From an uncultured Bacteroidota bacterium (lineage in GTDB: Bacteria > Bacteroidota > Bacteroidia > Flavobacteriales > Flavobacteriaceae), in contig CACPPV010000001.1 of NCBI GenBank assembly GCA_902635895.1, positions 118,052 through 182,051 on the forward strand: a DNA stretch of 64,000 bases. The letters run 5' to 3'. The position numbers and the translations under genes were made by a program. Shown here piece after piece: positions 37,379 through 47,686 of this stretch. How positions within the stretch are numbered: position 1 is the stretch's first letter; every line of letters begins with the position of its first letter. The notes below the pieces were generated by a model. That model saw nothing but the letters and a program-made list of their open reading frames with translations. It ran no database searches and was not told where the DNA came from.

Positions 37379-37412
37379 CAAATATAACCAATTAGCAAGG
37401 TTTAGCTACCAA
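37379..37412 (-). promoter_or_regulatory. gyrB promoter
   Basis: On the minus strand, TTG (37412-37410), a 23-base spacer and TATATTTG (37386-37379) lie 34 bases before the gyrB ATG. Confidence 0.65.
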
Positions 37413-37469
37413 TTATCAGAGATAAATGAGCATAAGTTATCAACAATTTTAACGTGAAAAAACTATTGA

Positions 37470-39134
37470 TTAATAACTGTCATTATGAACATTTAAAACT
37501 GAGCGACCTGAGGGATCATTTAAATCTTTAAATGCTTTGTCCCATTCAAGTGCAATTGGAGTACTACAAGCTACTGATGGAACAGATGGAACTGTTTTTG
37601 CTGAGGTTTCAGATGGGAAATGTTCTTCGAAGATTGATCTATAAAAATATTCTTCTTTAGACATTGGGGTTTGAAAAGGAAACCTAAACTTTGCGTTATC
37701 AAACATATCATCTGTTACTTTTTCTTCTACCAATTCTTTTAGACTATCAATCCAATTGTAACCAACCCCATCACTAAATTGTTCTTTTTGTCTCCAAGCA
37801 ACCGACTCAGGAAGGTATTTTTCAAAACTTTTTCTTAAAACCCATTTTTCCATCTTGTTTGAAGATATCATCTTGTCTTTTGGATTTAATCTCATTGCGA
37901 CATCTAAAAATTCTTTGTCTAAAAAAGGAACTCTTCCTTCAATGCCCCATGCAGCAAGTGATTTATTTGCTCTTAAACAGTCATACTGGTATAGTTTATC
38001 CAACTTTCTTACAGTTTCATTATGAAATTCTTTAGCGTTAGGAGCTTTGTGAAAATATAGATATCCTCCAAAAATTTCATCAGCACCTTCACCAGAGAGT
38101 ACCATTTTAATTCCCATAGATTTAATAACTCTTGCCATTAAATACATCGGAGTGGATGCTCTGACTGTTGTAACATCATATGTTTCCAAATGATAAATAA
38201 CATCTTTTATTGCATCCAAACCTTCTTGGACAGTAAATGTTATTTCATGATGAATAGAGTTTATATGGTCAGCAACTTTTTTAGCAGCTTTCAAATCAGG
38301 CGAACCTTTCAATCCTACTGCAAATGAATGAAGCTGTGGATACCAAGCCGCTTTTAAATCGTTTGATTCTACTCTGTTTTTTGAATATTTTTTTGCAAGT
38401 GCAGATGTTATGGAAGAATCTAACCCACCTGAAAGTAAAACTCCATACGGCACATCGCTCATTAATTGCCTGTGGACCGCTTTTTCTAATGCGTTCTGTA
38501 ATTCGTCTAATGACGTTTCATTATCCTTAACATTATCAAAACTCATCCAATCTCTATTATACCATTTTTCTACAACTCCTATCTTACTTGACAATAAATG
38601 TCCGGGAGGAAAGATTTCAATTTTATTACAAACTCCTTCCAAAGCTTTTAGCTCTGAGGAAACATAAAAAGTACCATGTTTGTCCCAACCCATGTATAGA
38701 GGAATTATACCCATATGGTCTCTTGCAACCAAATATTCATTCTTTTTTTCATCAAACAAAACAAATCCAAAAATCCCATTTAAATCGTCAATAAAATCTA
38801 TTCCTTTTTCTTTGTATAACGCCAAAATAATTTCGCAATCAGAATTTGTCTGAAAAGAGTATTCTGAATTTAATTTAGATCTTAATTCACGATGGTTATA
38901 TATTTCTCCATTAGCTGCTAATATCAAATTTTTATCTACACTGTAAATTGGCTGATTTCCAGAAGCTGGATCAACTATTGCTAATCTTTCATGAGCCAAT
39001 AACACATTTTTTCCACAATGAATTCCATTCCAGTCAGGACCTCTGTGCCTTACCTTTTTTGACATTTCCAATACTTGAGGTCTTAAATAATCCGACGGTT
39101 GTTTTAAGTCTAACGCACAAACAATTCCACACAT
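37470..39134 (-). CDS. asnB: Asparagine synthase (glutamine-hydrolysing)
   Basis: This 554-residue enzyme makes asparagine from aspartate, glutamine and ATP. The N-terminal glutaminase starts MCGIVCAL with catalytic Cys2, and ANGEIYNHRELR follows. The synthase domain carries the PP-loop GVLLSGGLDSSITSA and VLSGEGADEIFGGYL. The length matches E. coli AsnB. It is monocistronic. Confidence 0.97.
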   Translation of the reverse strand: MCGIVCALDLKQPSDYLRPQVLEMSKKVRHRGPDWNGIHCGKNVLLAHERLAIVDPASGNQPIYSVDKNLILAANGEIYNHRELRSKLNSEYSFQTNSDCEIILALYKEKGIDFIDDLNGIFGFVLFDEKKNEYLVARDHMGIIPLYMGWDKHGTFYVSSELKALEGVCNKIEIFPPGHLLSSKIGVVEKWYNRDWMSFDNVKDNETSLDELQNALEKAVHRQLMSDVPYGVLLSGGLDSSITSALAKKYSKNRVESNDLKAAWYPQLHSFAVGLKGSPDLKAAKKVADHINSIHHEITFTVQEGLDAIKDVIYHLETYDVTTVRASTPMYLMARVIKSMGIKMVLSGEGADEIFGGYLYFHKAPNAKEFHNETVRKLDKLYQYDCLRANKSLAAWGIEGRVPFLDKEFLDVAMRLNPKDKMISSNKMEKWVLRKSFEKYLPESVAWRQKEQFSDGVGYNWIDSLKELVEEKVTDDMFDNAKFRFPFQTPMSKEEYFYRSIFEEHFPSETSAKTVPSVPSVACSTPIALEWDKAFKDLNDPSGRSVLNVHNDSY

Positions 39135-39309
39135 ATATTAAAATTTTTATCAAATATCATATAAAAACTTTAATTTATAATTAAATATTATATAATTGGT
39201 TTCATTTTATAACTATTTTAATTAATATTATACAATAATGAAACTTATTTTATATTCAATTCCTTAATAGTGCTTTAAAATGAAACTTTTATTAATTTGG
39301 CTTTAATAT

Positions 39310-39990
39310 TTGAAAATGGATCCTGTTGTTATTTTAAAAAATGCTACTATTTCTCATAATGGGATTAAAACATTGTCTAATATTAATCTTGTAGTCAAAA
39401 AAGGAGAGTTTATTTATTTTATCGGAAAGACTGGAGTTGGAAAAAGCAGTTTACTAAAAGTTTTATATGGTGAGATTCCTATTTCTAATGGTGAAGCTAA
39501 AATTCTTGATGTCAATTTACTAAAGATTAAAGAGAAAAAAATTCCATTTTTAAGAAGAAAACTAGGAATTGTTTTTCAAGATTTTAAATTACTTCCCAAC
39601 ATTACGATAAAAGAAAATCTTGAGTTTGTTTTAAAAGCAACTGAATGGAAAGAAAAAAAACTAATTGAAGCTAGGATTTCAGAAGTTTTAAACAAAGTAA
39701 AACTTGAAGATATTACAGAAAAGTATCCTAATGAGCTTTCCGGAGGAGAACAACAAAGAGTTGCATTAGCTAGGGCCCTTCTTAATAATCCTGAAATAAT
39801 TTTAGCAGATGAACCAACTGGAAATCTAGATCCAGCCACCAGTAAAGAGATCATGAGTTTAATTAAAGAAATAAACACAACCGGGACTACAGTTCTAATT
39901 GCAACTCATGACTATGATATTATTTCAAAATTTCCGGAAAAAACAATTCGAATAGAAAAGGAAAGATTTTTTGAATTATCAAAAAAATAA
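39310..39990 (+). CDS. ftsE: FtsE-like ABC ATPase
   Basis: This 226-residue ATPase has Walker [10 protein letters not shown] (about 36-44), FQDFKLLPN, signature [16 protein letters not shown], Walker [13 protein letters not shown] and the H-loop ATHDYDII. The sequence is of the FtsE type that works with FtsX in cell division and peptidoglycan hydrolase control. No ftsX is adjacent, which is common in Bacteroidota. The 175-bp upstream region is AT-rich and shows no exact consensus promoter. It ends 1 bp before the convergent typA. Confidence 0.85.
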   Translation: MKMDPVVILKNATISHNGIKTLSNINLVVKKGEFIYFIGKTGVGKSSLLKVLYGEIPISNGEAKILDVNLLKIKEKKIPFLRRKLGIVFQDFKLLPNITIKENLEFVLKATEWKEKKLIEARISEVLNKVKLEDITEKYPNELSGGEQQRVALARALLNNPEIILADEPTGNLDPATSKEIMSLIKEINTTGTTVLIATHDYDIISKFPEKTIRIEKERFFELSKK

Positions 39991-39991
39991 A

Positions 39992-41791
39992 TTAAAAATT
40001 ATTACTTCTTTTTCTGTCATTTTCATTGAGTAAAATCTTTCTCAATCTCAAATTTGATGGAGTAACTTCAACATATTCGTCTTTCTGTATATACTCTAAA
40101 GCCTCCTCTAAGCCAAAAACAACAGGTGGCGCTAGCTTAACTTTGTCGTCAGATCCAGCAGCTCGAACATTGGAAAGTTTTTTTGTTTTAGTAACATTAA
40201 TAACCATATCGTCAGATCTAGTGTTTTCACCTATTACTTGACCGGTATAAATTGATTCACCTGGACTGATAAAAAACTTACCACGATCTTGAAGTTTATC
40301 AAGCGAATAAGGGATTGCCGTTCCCTGCTCCATTGAAATTAATGAACCTGTAATTCTTTTTGGCATCTCTCCCTTGAAAGGTTGAAATTCAATAAATCTA
40401 TGGTTCATGATAGCTTCACCAGCTGATGCTGTGATTAAAATATTTCTAAGACCAATAATTCCTCTGGAGGGTATCATAAACTTACATAACATTCTTGAAC
40501 CCTTACTATCCATACTAATCATTTCTCCTTTTCTAACTGCAACCATTTCAATAGCTTTTCCAGAAACATGCTCAGGAATATCTATTATTAACTCTTCAAC
40601 TGGCTCTGACTTAACGCCATTTATTTCCTTTATAATTACCTGAGGTTGACCTATTTGTAATTCGTAACCTTCTCTTCTCATGGTTTCAATAAGTACTGAA
40701 AGATGAAGAACACCTCTGCCGTACACTAAGAATTTATCAGCTGAACCTGTATCTTCAAGCCTCATTGCTAAATTTTTTTCTAACTCTTTTTCAAGTCTTT
40801 CCCTAATATGTCTAGACGTAACAAACTTCCCCTCCTTTCCAAAAAAAGGAGAATCGTTAATAGTAAACATCATACTCATGGTAGGTTCATCAATACTAAT
40901 AGTGGGCAATGACTCTGGATTTTCAAAATCAGCAATTGTATCACCTATTTCAAAATTATCTAGTCCTACAACTGAACAAATATCCCCTGCTTGAATTGAA
41001 TCAACTTTTAATTTCCCCAAACCATCAAAAATATTTAGTTCTTTAATTTTAGATTTTATAACAGAACCATCTCTTTTAACTAAGCTAACGTTTTGACCTT
41101 GATTTAATTCACCCCTTTGAAGACGACCAATCGCTTCTCTTCCAGTAAAAGATGAATAATCCATTGAAGTAATAAGTAATTGCGTAGAACCTTCTGAAAC
41201 TTTTGGGCTTGGAACATGTTCAATAACAGCATCTAACAATGGCTCAATTGAAGACGTTTGGTTTTTCCAATCCAATGACATCCAATTATTTTTTGCAGAA
41301 CCATAAACTACAGGAAAATCCAATTGCCATTCTTCTGCATCAAGTTCAAACATTAAATCAAATACCGATTCATAAACCTGATCTGGAGTACAATTCTCTT
41401 TGTCAACTTTATTAACTACAACTAATGGTTTTAATTTAAGCTCTAGTGCTTTCTGTAAAACAAATCGCGTTTGAGGCATTGGACCTTCAAAAGCATCAAC
41501 TAAAAGAAGAACCCCATCTGCCATATTCAAAACTCTTTCAACTTCACCACCAAAATCTGCGTGACCTGGAGTGTCTATAATATTAATCTTAGTATCCTTA
41601 TACTTGACTGAAACGTTTTTTGAAACTATAGTTATTCCTCTTTCTTTTTCAAGATCATTATTGTCTAATATAAGCTCTCCAACATCTTTGTTGTCTCGAA
41701 ATAACTTGCAATGATGTAAAATCTTATCAACCAGAGTAGTTTTACCGTGATCAACGTGAGCAATAATAGCTATATTCTTAATTGAACTCAT
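39992..41791 (-). CDS. typA: Ribosome-associated GTPase TypA/BipA
   Basis: This 599-residue translational GTPase assists 50S assembly and stress growth. G1 is AHVDHGKTTL (about 10), and further motifs are RGITIVSKN, DTPGHADFGGEVERVL and VVNKVDKE. The C-terminal BipA domain contains GRGVLHLSVLIETMRREGYEL. ATG 41791 is chosen: a longer frame from 41845 would span the -7 element at 41810-41817. The length is standard for TypA. Confidence 0.97.
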   Translation of the reverse strand: MSSIKNIAIIAHVDHGKTTLVDKILHHCKLFRDNKDVGELILDNNDLEKERGITIVSKNVSVKYKDTKINIIDTPGHADFGGEVERVLNMADGVLLLVDAFEGPMPQTRFVLQKALELKLKPLVVVNKVDKENCTPDQVYESVFDLMFELDAEEWQLDFPVVYGSAKNNWMSLDWKNQTSSIEPLLDAVIEHVPSPKVSEGSTQLLITSMDYSSFTGREAIGRLQRGELNQGQNVSLVKRDGSVIKSKIKELNIFDGLGKLKVDSIQAGDICSVVGLDNFEIGDTIADFENPESLPTISIDEPTMSMMFTINDSPFFGKEGKFVTSRHIRERLEKELEKNLAMRLEDTGSADKFLVYGRGVLHLSVLIETMRREGYELQIGQPQVIIKEINGVKSEPVEELIIDIPEHVSGKAIEMVAVRKGEMISMDSKGSRMLCKFMIPSRGIIGLRNILITASAGEAIMNHRFIEFQPFKGEMPKRITGSLISMEQGTAIPYSLDKLQDRGKFFISPGESIYTGQVIGENTRSDDMVINVTKTKKLSNVRAAGSDDKVKLAPPVVFGLEEALEYIQKDEYVEVTPSNLRLRKILLNENDRKRSNNF

Positions 41792-41809
41792 AAAAATTTT
41801 AATTTCGCG

Positions 41810-41817
41810 CAAATGTA
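41810..41817 (-). promoter_or_regulatory. typA promoter -7 element
   Basis: TACATTTG on the minus strand, 18 bases before the ATG at 41791, fits TAnnTTTG. A possible -33 TTG is 25 bases upstream, slightly longer than usual. Confidence 0.55.
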
Positions 41818-41896
41818 AGTTTTTTATATATATTAAAACCTGCAAATAATATGAACTTAATTTTATTGATTAATTTAGCACAAAATATATACCTTA

Positions 41897-42706
41897 ATGA
41901 TAAGTAATATTCCAAAAATCAATCATACTAATTCAGGAAATTTCTTCGTTATGGCAGGTCCTTGTGCTATTGAAGGAGAGGATATGGCTTTCAAAATTGC
42001 TAATAAAATTTTGGATATTACATCAAAACTAGAGATTCCCTTTATTTTTAAAGGAAGTTTTAAAAAAGCTAACAGATCTAGATTAGATAGTTTTACTGGA
42101 ATTGGAGACGAAAAAGCACTCACAATTTTAAATAAAATTGGAACAGATTTAAACATTCCTACAGTTACTGATATACATGAAATTTCTGACGCAGAGTTAG
42201 CTTCACAATATGTTGATATTCTTCAGATTCCAGCGTTCTTAGTTAGACAAACTGATCTTGTTATCGCTGCAGCAAAAACCGGAAAACACATTAACCTTAA
42301 AAAAGGTCAATTTATGAGTCCAGAGAGTATGACTCACGCTGTAAATAAGGTTCAGGATTCTGGAAATAAAAATGTCTTTTTGACTGAAAGAGGAAGCATG
42401 TTTGGATATCAAGACTTAATTGTTGATTTCAGAGGAATTCCTGTTATGAAACAATTTGCTCCAGTTATTTTAGACGTAACTCATTCTTTACAACAACCCA
42501 ATCAAAGTTCAGGTGTTACTGGAGGTAGACCTGAAATGATTGAAACCATTGCAAAGGCTGGAATAGTCTGTGGTGCAGATGGCATATTTATTGAAACACA
42601 CTTTGATCCAAAAAATGCCAAAAGTGATGGGGCCAATATGCTGGATATAACTGACTTGGAAGATATTCTAGTGAAGTTAATTAAAATTAAAAAAGCAATA
42701 TCATAG
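41897..42706 (+). CDS. kdsA: KDO-8-phosphate synthase
   Basis: This 269-residue aldolase makes KDO-8-P from arabinose-5-P and phosphoenolpyruvate for the LPS inner core. It shows FFVMAGPCAIEGEDMA, FKGSFKKANRSRLDSFTG, KKGQFMSPESM and DVTHSLQQPN. Length and motifs are standard. Divergent from typA. It shows the cell makes KDO-containing lipopolysaccharide, consistent with the polysaccharide genes from 43307 on. Confidence 0.97.
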   Translation: MISNIPKINHTNSGNFFVMAGPCAIEGEDMAFKIANKILDITSKLEIPFIFKGSFKKANRSRLDSFTGIGDEKALTILNKIGTDLNIPTVTDIHEISDAELASQYVDILQIPAFLVRQTDLVIAAAKTGKHINLKKGQFMSPESMTHAVNKVQDSGNKNVFLTERGSMFGYQDLIVDFRGIPVMKQFAPVILDVTHSLQQPNQSSGVTGGRPEMIETIAKAGIVCGADGIFIETHFDPKNAKSDGANMLDITDLEDILVKLIKIKKAIS

Positions 42707-42769
42707 AATATATTTAAAATATTCTAATTATATATATTTGCTTTCTAAATTTTGTTCTTTGAAAATTAT

Positions 42770-43165
42770 GGGGTCGACTGGTTTTGACAGCAGGTCCGAC
42801 CAAATTGTAAGCAGATCGAGCGCTGGATTATCGCTCGTAAATATAATGATACCAAACCTTAAATGGCGAAAATAAATACGCTCTTGCAGCTTAATAACTG
42901 AATTACAGTAAGTTAAAGCCTTTGTCCCGCCAGGCGGGAAAGTGAGATGTCTCAGAATTGCCCTTGTTGACGGCGATTCATTATGAGATACCATTAAAGT
43001 CAACATAGAAGTTCTAGTGCTTTGATAGGACTTCAAAAGTAAAAAAGCTAAGTAATATTTGGGCAGTTTTCAGTCAGAATATTATCGAAAATTAATTGAA
43101 AACTAAGTCTGTAGAAAGCTGTTTTGTCGCTTGTTTGGACGAGGGTTCGATTCCCTCCGACTCCA
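42770..43165 (+). ncRNA. ssrA: Transfer-messenger RNA (tmRNA)
   Basis: The 5' end GGGGTCGACTGGTTTTGACA and the 3' end GAGGGTTCGATTCCCTCCGACTCCA form the tRNA-like domain (GGGGTCG pairs with CGACTCC). CCA is not encoded. The tag frame runs from the resume codon GGC at 42865 to TAA at 42892, encoding GENKYALAA. This closes with the ALAA degradation signal. Hairpins and pseudoknot-like segments fill the 3' half. A TATATTTG at 42733-42740 is near the promoter region. tmRNA rescues stalled ribosomes with SmpB. Confidence 0.96.
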
Positions 43166-43306
43166 CAAAAAACCATTATATGTCATTGATTTGCAATTGT
43201 TACTAATTATAATTTTCTGAATTCTTTTCTTAACTTTTTAAACCATCATTAAATTGATATAAAAAAAATAACAACTTATAAAGATTTAAAAGCATTAATA
43301 ATTGAA

Positions 43307-44764
43307 TTAATTATAATCTAACTTAAATATATTAATGGTATATTTTGGAAAAATATTATTTTTTAATTTATTTATAGCACGATACCAAAATTTAGAATCT
43401 TTGTATTGTTCTTTGTAATTAATTGAATAATATAGATAATCATTATTTTTAAATTCAGGGAACTTTTCATTAACAAGTGTATCTACTAATTTTTTACTAT
43501 GTATACTAATATCAAAAGCAATCGCGTTATTTTTTTTCAAATTAAGCAAACCATTCCATTCGTAATACCTAAAAGTTCTATCAAAAGCATTATCTGTATA
43601 ATCTTTAATGATGATAATTTTATCAGAATATTCTTCAACTCGATTTTCAAAAATTGATTTTAACTCCATTTGTTTGTTCCAATCTTTAAATAGATCAAAA
43701 TAAAAATTAATGTTTATTGAAATTGAAATTGTAACAACAAAAACTAAAAACCATTTTTGAAAATTTAAAAAACAATAGATAGAAAAAAATATAAATGACA
43801 TTCCAAACGGCATTAATAGTTGATGTCTTGAGTTCCAATCAACAAATGTTGGGGTGTGTCCAACTATCCAATACGGGAAAAGAACCAAAATAGTTGTTAA
43901 TATTCCAAAGACAAAAACCTGTTTTGTTGTGAATTTTAGATTATATTTTTTATTGTAATTAGGTAATATTTTACTAATGATGTAAGCTAATATTAAAAAT
44001 AAAAAAATATTAAATTCTAAATTAATTAAAAAATATCCTGAATTTAAAAACTGAATTATTGGATTAAAAAATAAATTATGTAATGAAAAGTCATTGTTAT
44101 AATTAATATAACTTCCATAAGGAATGAAATAGGAATATTTTATAATAAAAAAAATAACTGGTAATAATAAATAATCAATTTTGCTCAATAAAATTTTCAA
44201 AGAAAATCTTTTTTTAAAATTATTTAGGCTTTCATAGTAAATATGTAACACTACTATTGAATACAAAAAAGGCAAAGAATTTGTTGTAAATGAAATAAAA
44301 AAAAGCGGCAAAGAAATATATCTAATATTTTTATATCTCCATGCAATAAAGAATAAAGTCAAACAAATTGTATAAGGAAAATCTATTAGAGCTACTCTTG
44401 CAATATTAAAAGGCAAAACTGTGAAAAACAATATTATTATAAATCTATTTTCTTTATCTAAAAATTTTAAACTTAAAAGTATTTTATTAAATAAATAAGA
44501 AATAAATAAATATGAAATTAAGGTCAATAATCTATAAAACCATGGGCCTATTGGAAGTACATAAGAATGTAAATAAGAAACAAAAGGAACAAAGACAGCT
44601 GATTCATGGAAATTTTGGAAAATTGTTTCTTTGTCAACATTATAAATAATCCAATCATCCCAATAAATAGCATTTGATATTAATAAAATTAAGCCATGAG
44701 AAAGCAAATAAATAAATAAAATAATTTTGTACTCTTTTTTCATATACGAATTAATGATTTTCAT
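43307..44764 (-). CDS. Polytopic membrane protein, probable GT-C-type glycosyltransferase
   Basis: This 485-residue protein has about ten membrane helices. An early acidic motif, NAIYWDDWIIY (about 31-41), lies after the first helix, the position of the catalytic Asp pair in GT-C glycosyltransferases. The soluble C-terminal part (about 375-485) contains RTFRYYEWNGLLNL. I cannot assign a family with certainty. It overlaps the WecE-type gene by 14 bp and is the last gene of the polysaccharide cluster, which fits a role in surface glycan assembly. Confidence 0.55.
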   Translation of the reverse strand: MKIINSYMKKEYKIILFIYLLSHGLILLISNAIYWDDWIIYNVDKETIFQNFHESAVFVPFVSYLHSYVLPIGPWFYRLLTLISYLFISYLFNKILLSLKFLDKENRFIIILFFTVLPFNIARVALIDFPYTICLTLFFIAWRYKNIRYISLPLFFISFTTNSLPFLYSIVVLHIYYESLNNFKKRFSLKILLSKIDYLLLPVIFFIIKYSYFIPYGSYINYNNDFSLHNLFFNPIIQFLNSGYFLINLEFNIFLFLILAYIISKILPNYNKKYNLKFTTKQVFVFGILTTILVLFPYWIVGHTPTFVDWNSRHQLLMPFGMSFIFFSIYCFLNFQKWFLVFVVTISISININFYFDLFKDWNKQMELKSIFENRVEEYSDKIIIIKDYTDNAFDRTFRYYEWNGLLNLKKNNAIAFDISIHSKKLVDTLVNEKFPEFKNNDYLYYSINYKEQYKDSKFWYRAINKLKNNIFPKYTINIFKLDYN

Positions 44765-45920
44765 TAAAAAAACAAATTACTGAATCAATTATTTTTTGCT
44801 GATCATTTTGATTTAATTCATAATAAATTGGAAGACGAATTAAAGAATTAGCATATTTATCACAATTAATTAGAATTCTTCCATCATGTTTTTCTAAATA
44901 ATAAGGGCTAGTGTGTAAACTATGATAATGAAATGCTGAGTATATATTTTTATTTTTTAAAAACTTATTTAATTTAAAACATTGATCTGAATCTTTACAA
45001 ATTAAAAAAAACATATGAGCATTATTTAAACTGTATGTTGGGACATTAGGAAGTTTTACTTTGTCTCCAATAACTTTTAGGGATTCATAGTAATTATTCC
45101 ATATTATTTTTCTTTTATTTTGAATTAAATCTAGGTTCTGTAATTGAGAATACAAAAATGCTGCTACTAACTCTGAGGGTAAAAATGATGAGCCTAGATC
45201 TCTCCATAAATATTTATCAACCTCCCCTCTCCAAAAAGCTGCACGATCAGTTCCTTTTTCCCATATAATTTCTGCTCTTTTAATAAATCTCTCGTCATTT
45301 ACAACTAACATTCCTCCCTCTCCACCTATGATATTTTTAGATTCATGAAAGGAAAAAGCTGATAAATGACCTATCCCTCCAACTGGTTTTAAAACATTAT
45401 GACTATCAACATAGTAATTATCTATAGCTTGAGCTGCATCTTCAACAACATATAAATCATATTTTAAAGAAATTGACATTATTTTGTCCATATCACATGA
45501 AAATCCAGCATAGTGGACAGAAACAATAGCTTTTGTATTATTGGTTATTAAACCCTCAATTAAGTCTTCATCAATTGAAGGATGGTCTTTTTTACTATCA
45601 CAAAAAACAATTATTGCTCCTCTAAGGATAAAAGGATTTGCAGTACTTACAAAAGTATAGCTTGGCATTATAACTTCATCTCCAGGTTTTATATCTAGCA
45701 ATATAGCTGCCATTTCTAAAGCATCAGTGCAAGAATTAGTTAAAAGGCATTTTTTAAAACTATATTTATTTTCAATAAAGGTTTGACATAATTTAGTATA
45801 CTTTCCATTTCCTGAAATATTTCCAATTGAAATTCCGTCTTTAATATATTTAATTTCATCTCCTGAAAAATAAGGTTTATTAAATGGAATAAAATTTTTT
45901 GATTCTTTATTCTTAAACAT
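44751..45920 (-). CDS. dTDP-4-amino-4,6-dideoxygalactose transaminase (WecE/RffA type)
   Basis: This 389-residue DegT/AryC1 aminotransferase opens with IPFNKPYFSGDEIKYI. It shows NSCTDALEMAAILLDIKPGDEVIMPSYTFVST (PLP phosphate region, described by its key residues) and FSFHESKNIIGGEGG with the PLP Lys. The pattern is that of WecE, which makes dTDP-4-amino-4,6-dideoxygalactose. The GNAT enzyme two genes upstream would then N-acetylate it to dTDP-Fuc4NAc. That pathway reading is inference. It overlaps the membrane protein gene downstream. Confidence 0.85.
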   Translation of the reverse strand: MFKNKESKNFIPFNKPYFSGDEIKYIKDGISIGNISGNGKYTKLCQTFIENKYSFKKCLLTNSCTDALEMAAILLDIKPGDEVIMPSYTFVSTANPFILRGAIIVFCDSKKDHPSIDEDLIEGLITNNTKAIVSVHYAGFSCDMDKIMSISLKYDLYVVEDAAQAIDNYYVDSHNVLKPVGGIGHLSAFSFHESKNIIGGEGGMLVVNDERFIKRAEIIWEKGTDRAAFWRGEVDKYLWRDLGSSFLPSELVAAFLYSQLQNLDLIQNKRKIIWNNYYESLKVIGDKVKLPNVPTYSLNNAHMFFLICKDSDQCFKLNKFLKNKNIYSAFHYHSLHTSPYYLEKHDGRILINCDKYANSLIRLPIYYELNQNDQQKIIDSVICFFNENH

Positions 45921-45945
45921 TTTATAAGAAGTTATTTTTTATAGG

Positions 45946-46875
45946 CTAAATATTAATCTTTTCATCTATAATAAATAAAGGACGCCTTTTGGACTGAGAA
46001 AATATTTTTCCAATATAAATACCAGCTATTCCAATACTAGCTAATATTAATCCAGTAGAAAATAGAATAGCAACAACAATACTAACAATTACACTAGTCC
46101 AAACAATATCAAGATAACCTGAGAAATATCGAATTATAAGTAAAAATGCAGAAAAAATAGAAATTGTAGAAATAAAAAAACCAATGTAAATTATAAATTT
46201 TAACAAATTATCAGTATGATTAATCAAACCCTGAAGAGCTAAATCAAACAATTTCTTAAAACTATAAGTTGACTGACCAGAAAATCTATTACTATGGTTG
46301 GTTTCAATAATAATTGAATTAAAACCTAACCATTTTAAAATTTGAAGTGACTGTCTATCTTTATCTTCAAACTTATTAAAAGAAACTAATACTTTTTTTG
46401 AAAACCCAACAAATGAACCAATTTTTAAATCATTTTTTTCTTTTGAAAAAAAATTAATTAATAAATTAAAAATATATGAAGTTATTCTCTTAAACAAAGA
46501 TTGTTTATTAGAAATTCTCTTTGTAAAAATAATTTCATAACCATTTTTAAATTCCTGAACAAAATTTTTGATATATTTTGGATCGTCTTGAAGGTCACAA
46601 TCTATCACTATTATTAGATCTCCTTTTGCTTTTTTTGTACCTGCAAAAATCGCATAATGTTGACCAAAATTTTTACTTAATTTAATTCCCTTAACCTTCG
46701 AATTGATTTTACAATTTTCTTTTATTCTTGTCCAAGAATCATCATCACTTCCATCATCAATTAATAAAATTTCATATTCATTAGCGTTTATTTCTAATTC
46801 TTTGACCAATCTTTTTACTAGTTCATTAATTATACTTTCAGCTTGAAATACGGGACTTATTACACTAATTTTCAT
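45946..46875 (-). CDS. Family 2 glycosyltransferase, GtrB/DPM1-like
   Basis: This 309-residue protein has an N-terminal GT-A domain starting KISVISPVFQAESIINELV, with EILLIDDGSDDDSW and DLIIVIDCDLQDDP (metal-binding DxD). Two C-terminal helices (about 230-252 and 264-290) follow. The layout matches GtrB/ArnC-type enzymes that move a sugar onto undecaprenyl phosphate at the membrane. It lies between the WecE-type and GNAT genes and probably loads a sugar for the surface glycan. Confidence 0.88.
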   Translation of the reverse strand: MKISVISPVFQAESIINELVKRLVKELEINANEYEILLIDDGSDDDSWTRIKENCKINSKVKGIKLSKNFGQHYAIFAGTKKAKGDLIIVIDCDLQDDPKYIKNFVQEFKNGYEIIFTKRISNKQSLFKRITSYIFNLLINFFSKEKNDLKIGSFVGFSKKVLVSFNKFEDKDRQSLQILKWLGFNSIIIETNHSNRFSGQSTYSFKKLFDLALQGLINHTDNLLKFIIYIGFFISTISIFSAFLLIIRYFSGYLDIVWTSVIVSIVVAILFSTGLILASIGIAGIYIGKIFSQSKRRPLFIIDEKINI

Positions 46876-46954
46876 TTCCCAACTAATATAACAAACTTCT
46901 TTTATATGTTTAACAATGAAGCTTTCATAAAATTGGGAATAATTTTTATTAATA

Positions 46955-47686
46955 TTATTCTATGTTCAAATGCATAGTAACAACAGGTTTGTTTGGCTTA
47001 AAACCTGCATTAATCATAGATTTATTAACTGAAATATTGTTAATTAATACGTTATGTTCACACCAATTTAAATTTTGATTTGAGGACCATACTAATCCAG
47101 CTTTTAAAATTTCTGAAAAAATATTCATTCCTCTATATTTTGAATCAACAGCACCCATTCCTCCTGCTGCATATTTTTTTATTGAAAATTTATTATGTAT
47201 TTTGAACGATAGGTATCCTATTACAACATCATTATCACATGCAACCAATATTTTATCACTGAAATCACTATTGGTACATGTATTATAAGCCCAGTCCTCG
47301 TAAATTTCTAAACATTTACGTTTATTTAACTTTTCATTTTTAAAATAATGACCATAATTATTGAATGAACTTTTAGCCAAATTAACTAACGCATCAGTAT
47401 CACTTAAATTAAATTCTCTAATGATTAAAGACGGTTGATTTGAAAATGAACTAGTAAAGTTTATGTTATCTAAATTGTGTTTGTATGTAGTTTGAATATC
47501 TTTAATTTTAAAACCGATATCTTCCATTTTATTAATTAAATCAATATCATTTAAGTCAACTCTTGCAATAATTAGTTTGAACCCACTTTCTTTTATTTCA
47601 TGATAAGTTGAATTTCTCAATTTAATACCGTCTGTTTTTGCAACCTTAAAACCAAATCTATTTGAATCTATTTCACTTTCTTTCAT
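46955..47686 (-). CDS. GNAT-family acetyltransferase, WecD-like context
   Basis: This 243-residue protein has a C-terminal GNAT domain (about 90-243). The acetyl-CoA region is YAAGGMGAVDSKYRGMNIFSEILKAGL, described by its key residues, and it ends VNKSMINAGFKPNKP. The N-terminal 90 residues carry no clear domain. Beside a WecE-type aminotransferase it would be expected to acetylate the amino sugar nucleotide, as WecD does; this is inference from context. It overlaps the PhyH gene by 14 bp. Confidence 0.75.
   Translation of the reverse strand: MKESEIDSNRFGFKVAKTDGIKLRNSTYHEIKESGFKLIIARVDLNDIDLINKMEDIGFKIKDIQTTYKHNLDNINFTSSFSNQPSLIIREFNLSDTDALVNLAKSSFNNYGHYFKNEKLNKRKCLEIYEDWAYNTCTNSDFSDKILVACDNDVVIGYLSFKIHNKFSIKKYAAGGMGAVDSKYRGMNIFSEILKAGLVWSSNQNLNWCEHNVLINNISVNKSMINAGFKPNKPVVTMHLNIE

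Noticed and set aside
38324..39184. Several plus-strand open frames of 68-85 codons inside asnB
   Set aside because: They are antisense shadows of a well-conserved gene with no recognisable protein features.
42728..43036. A 102-codon open frame on the minus strand
   Set aside because: It lies across the tmRNA gene and has no protein-like features.
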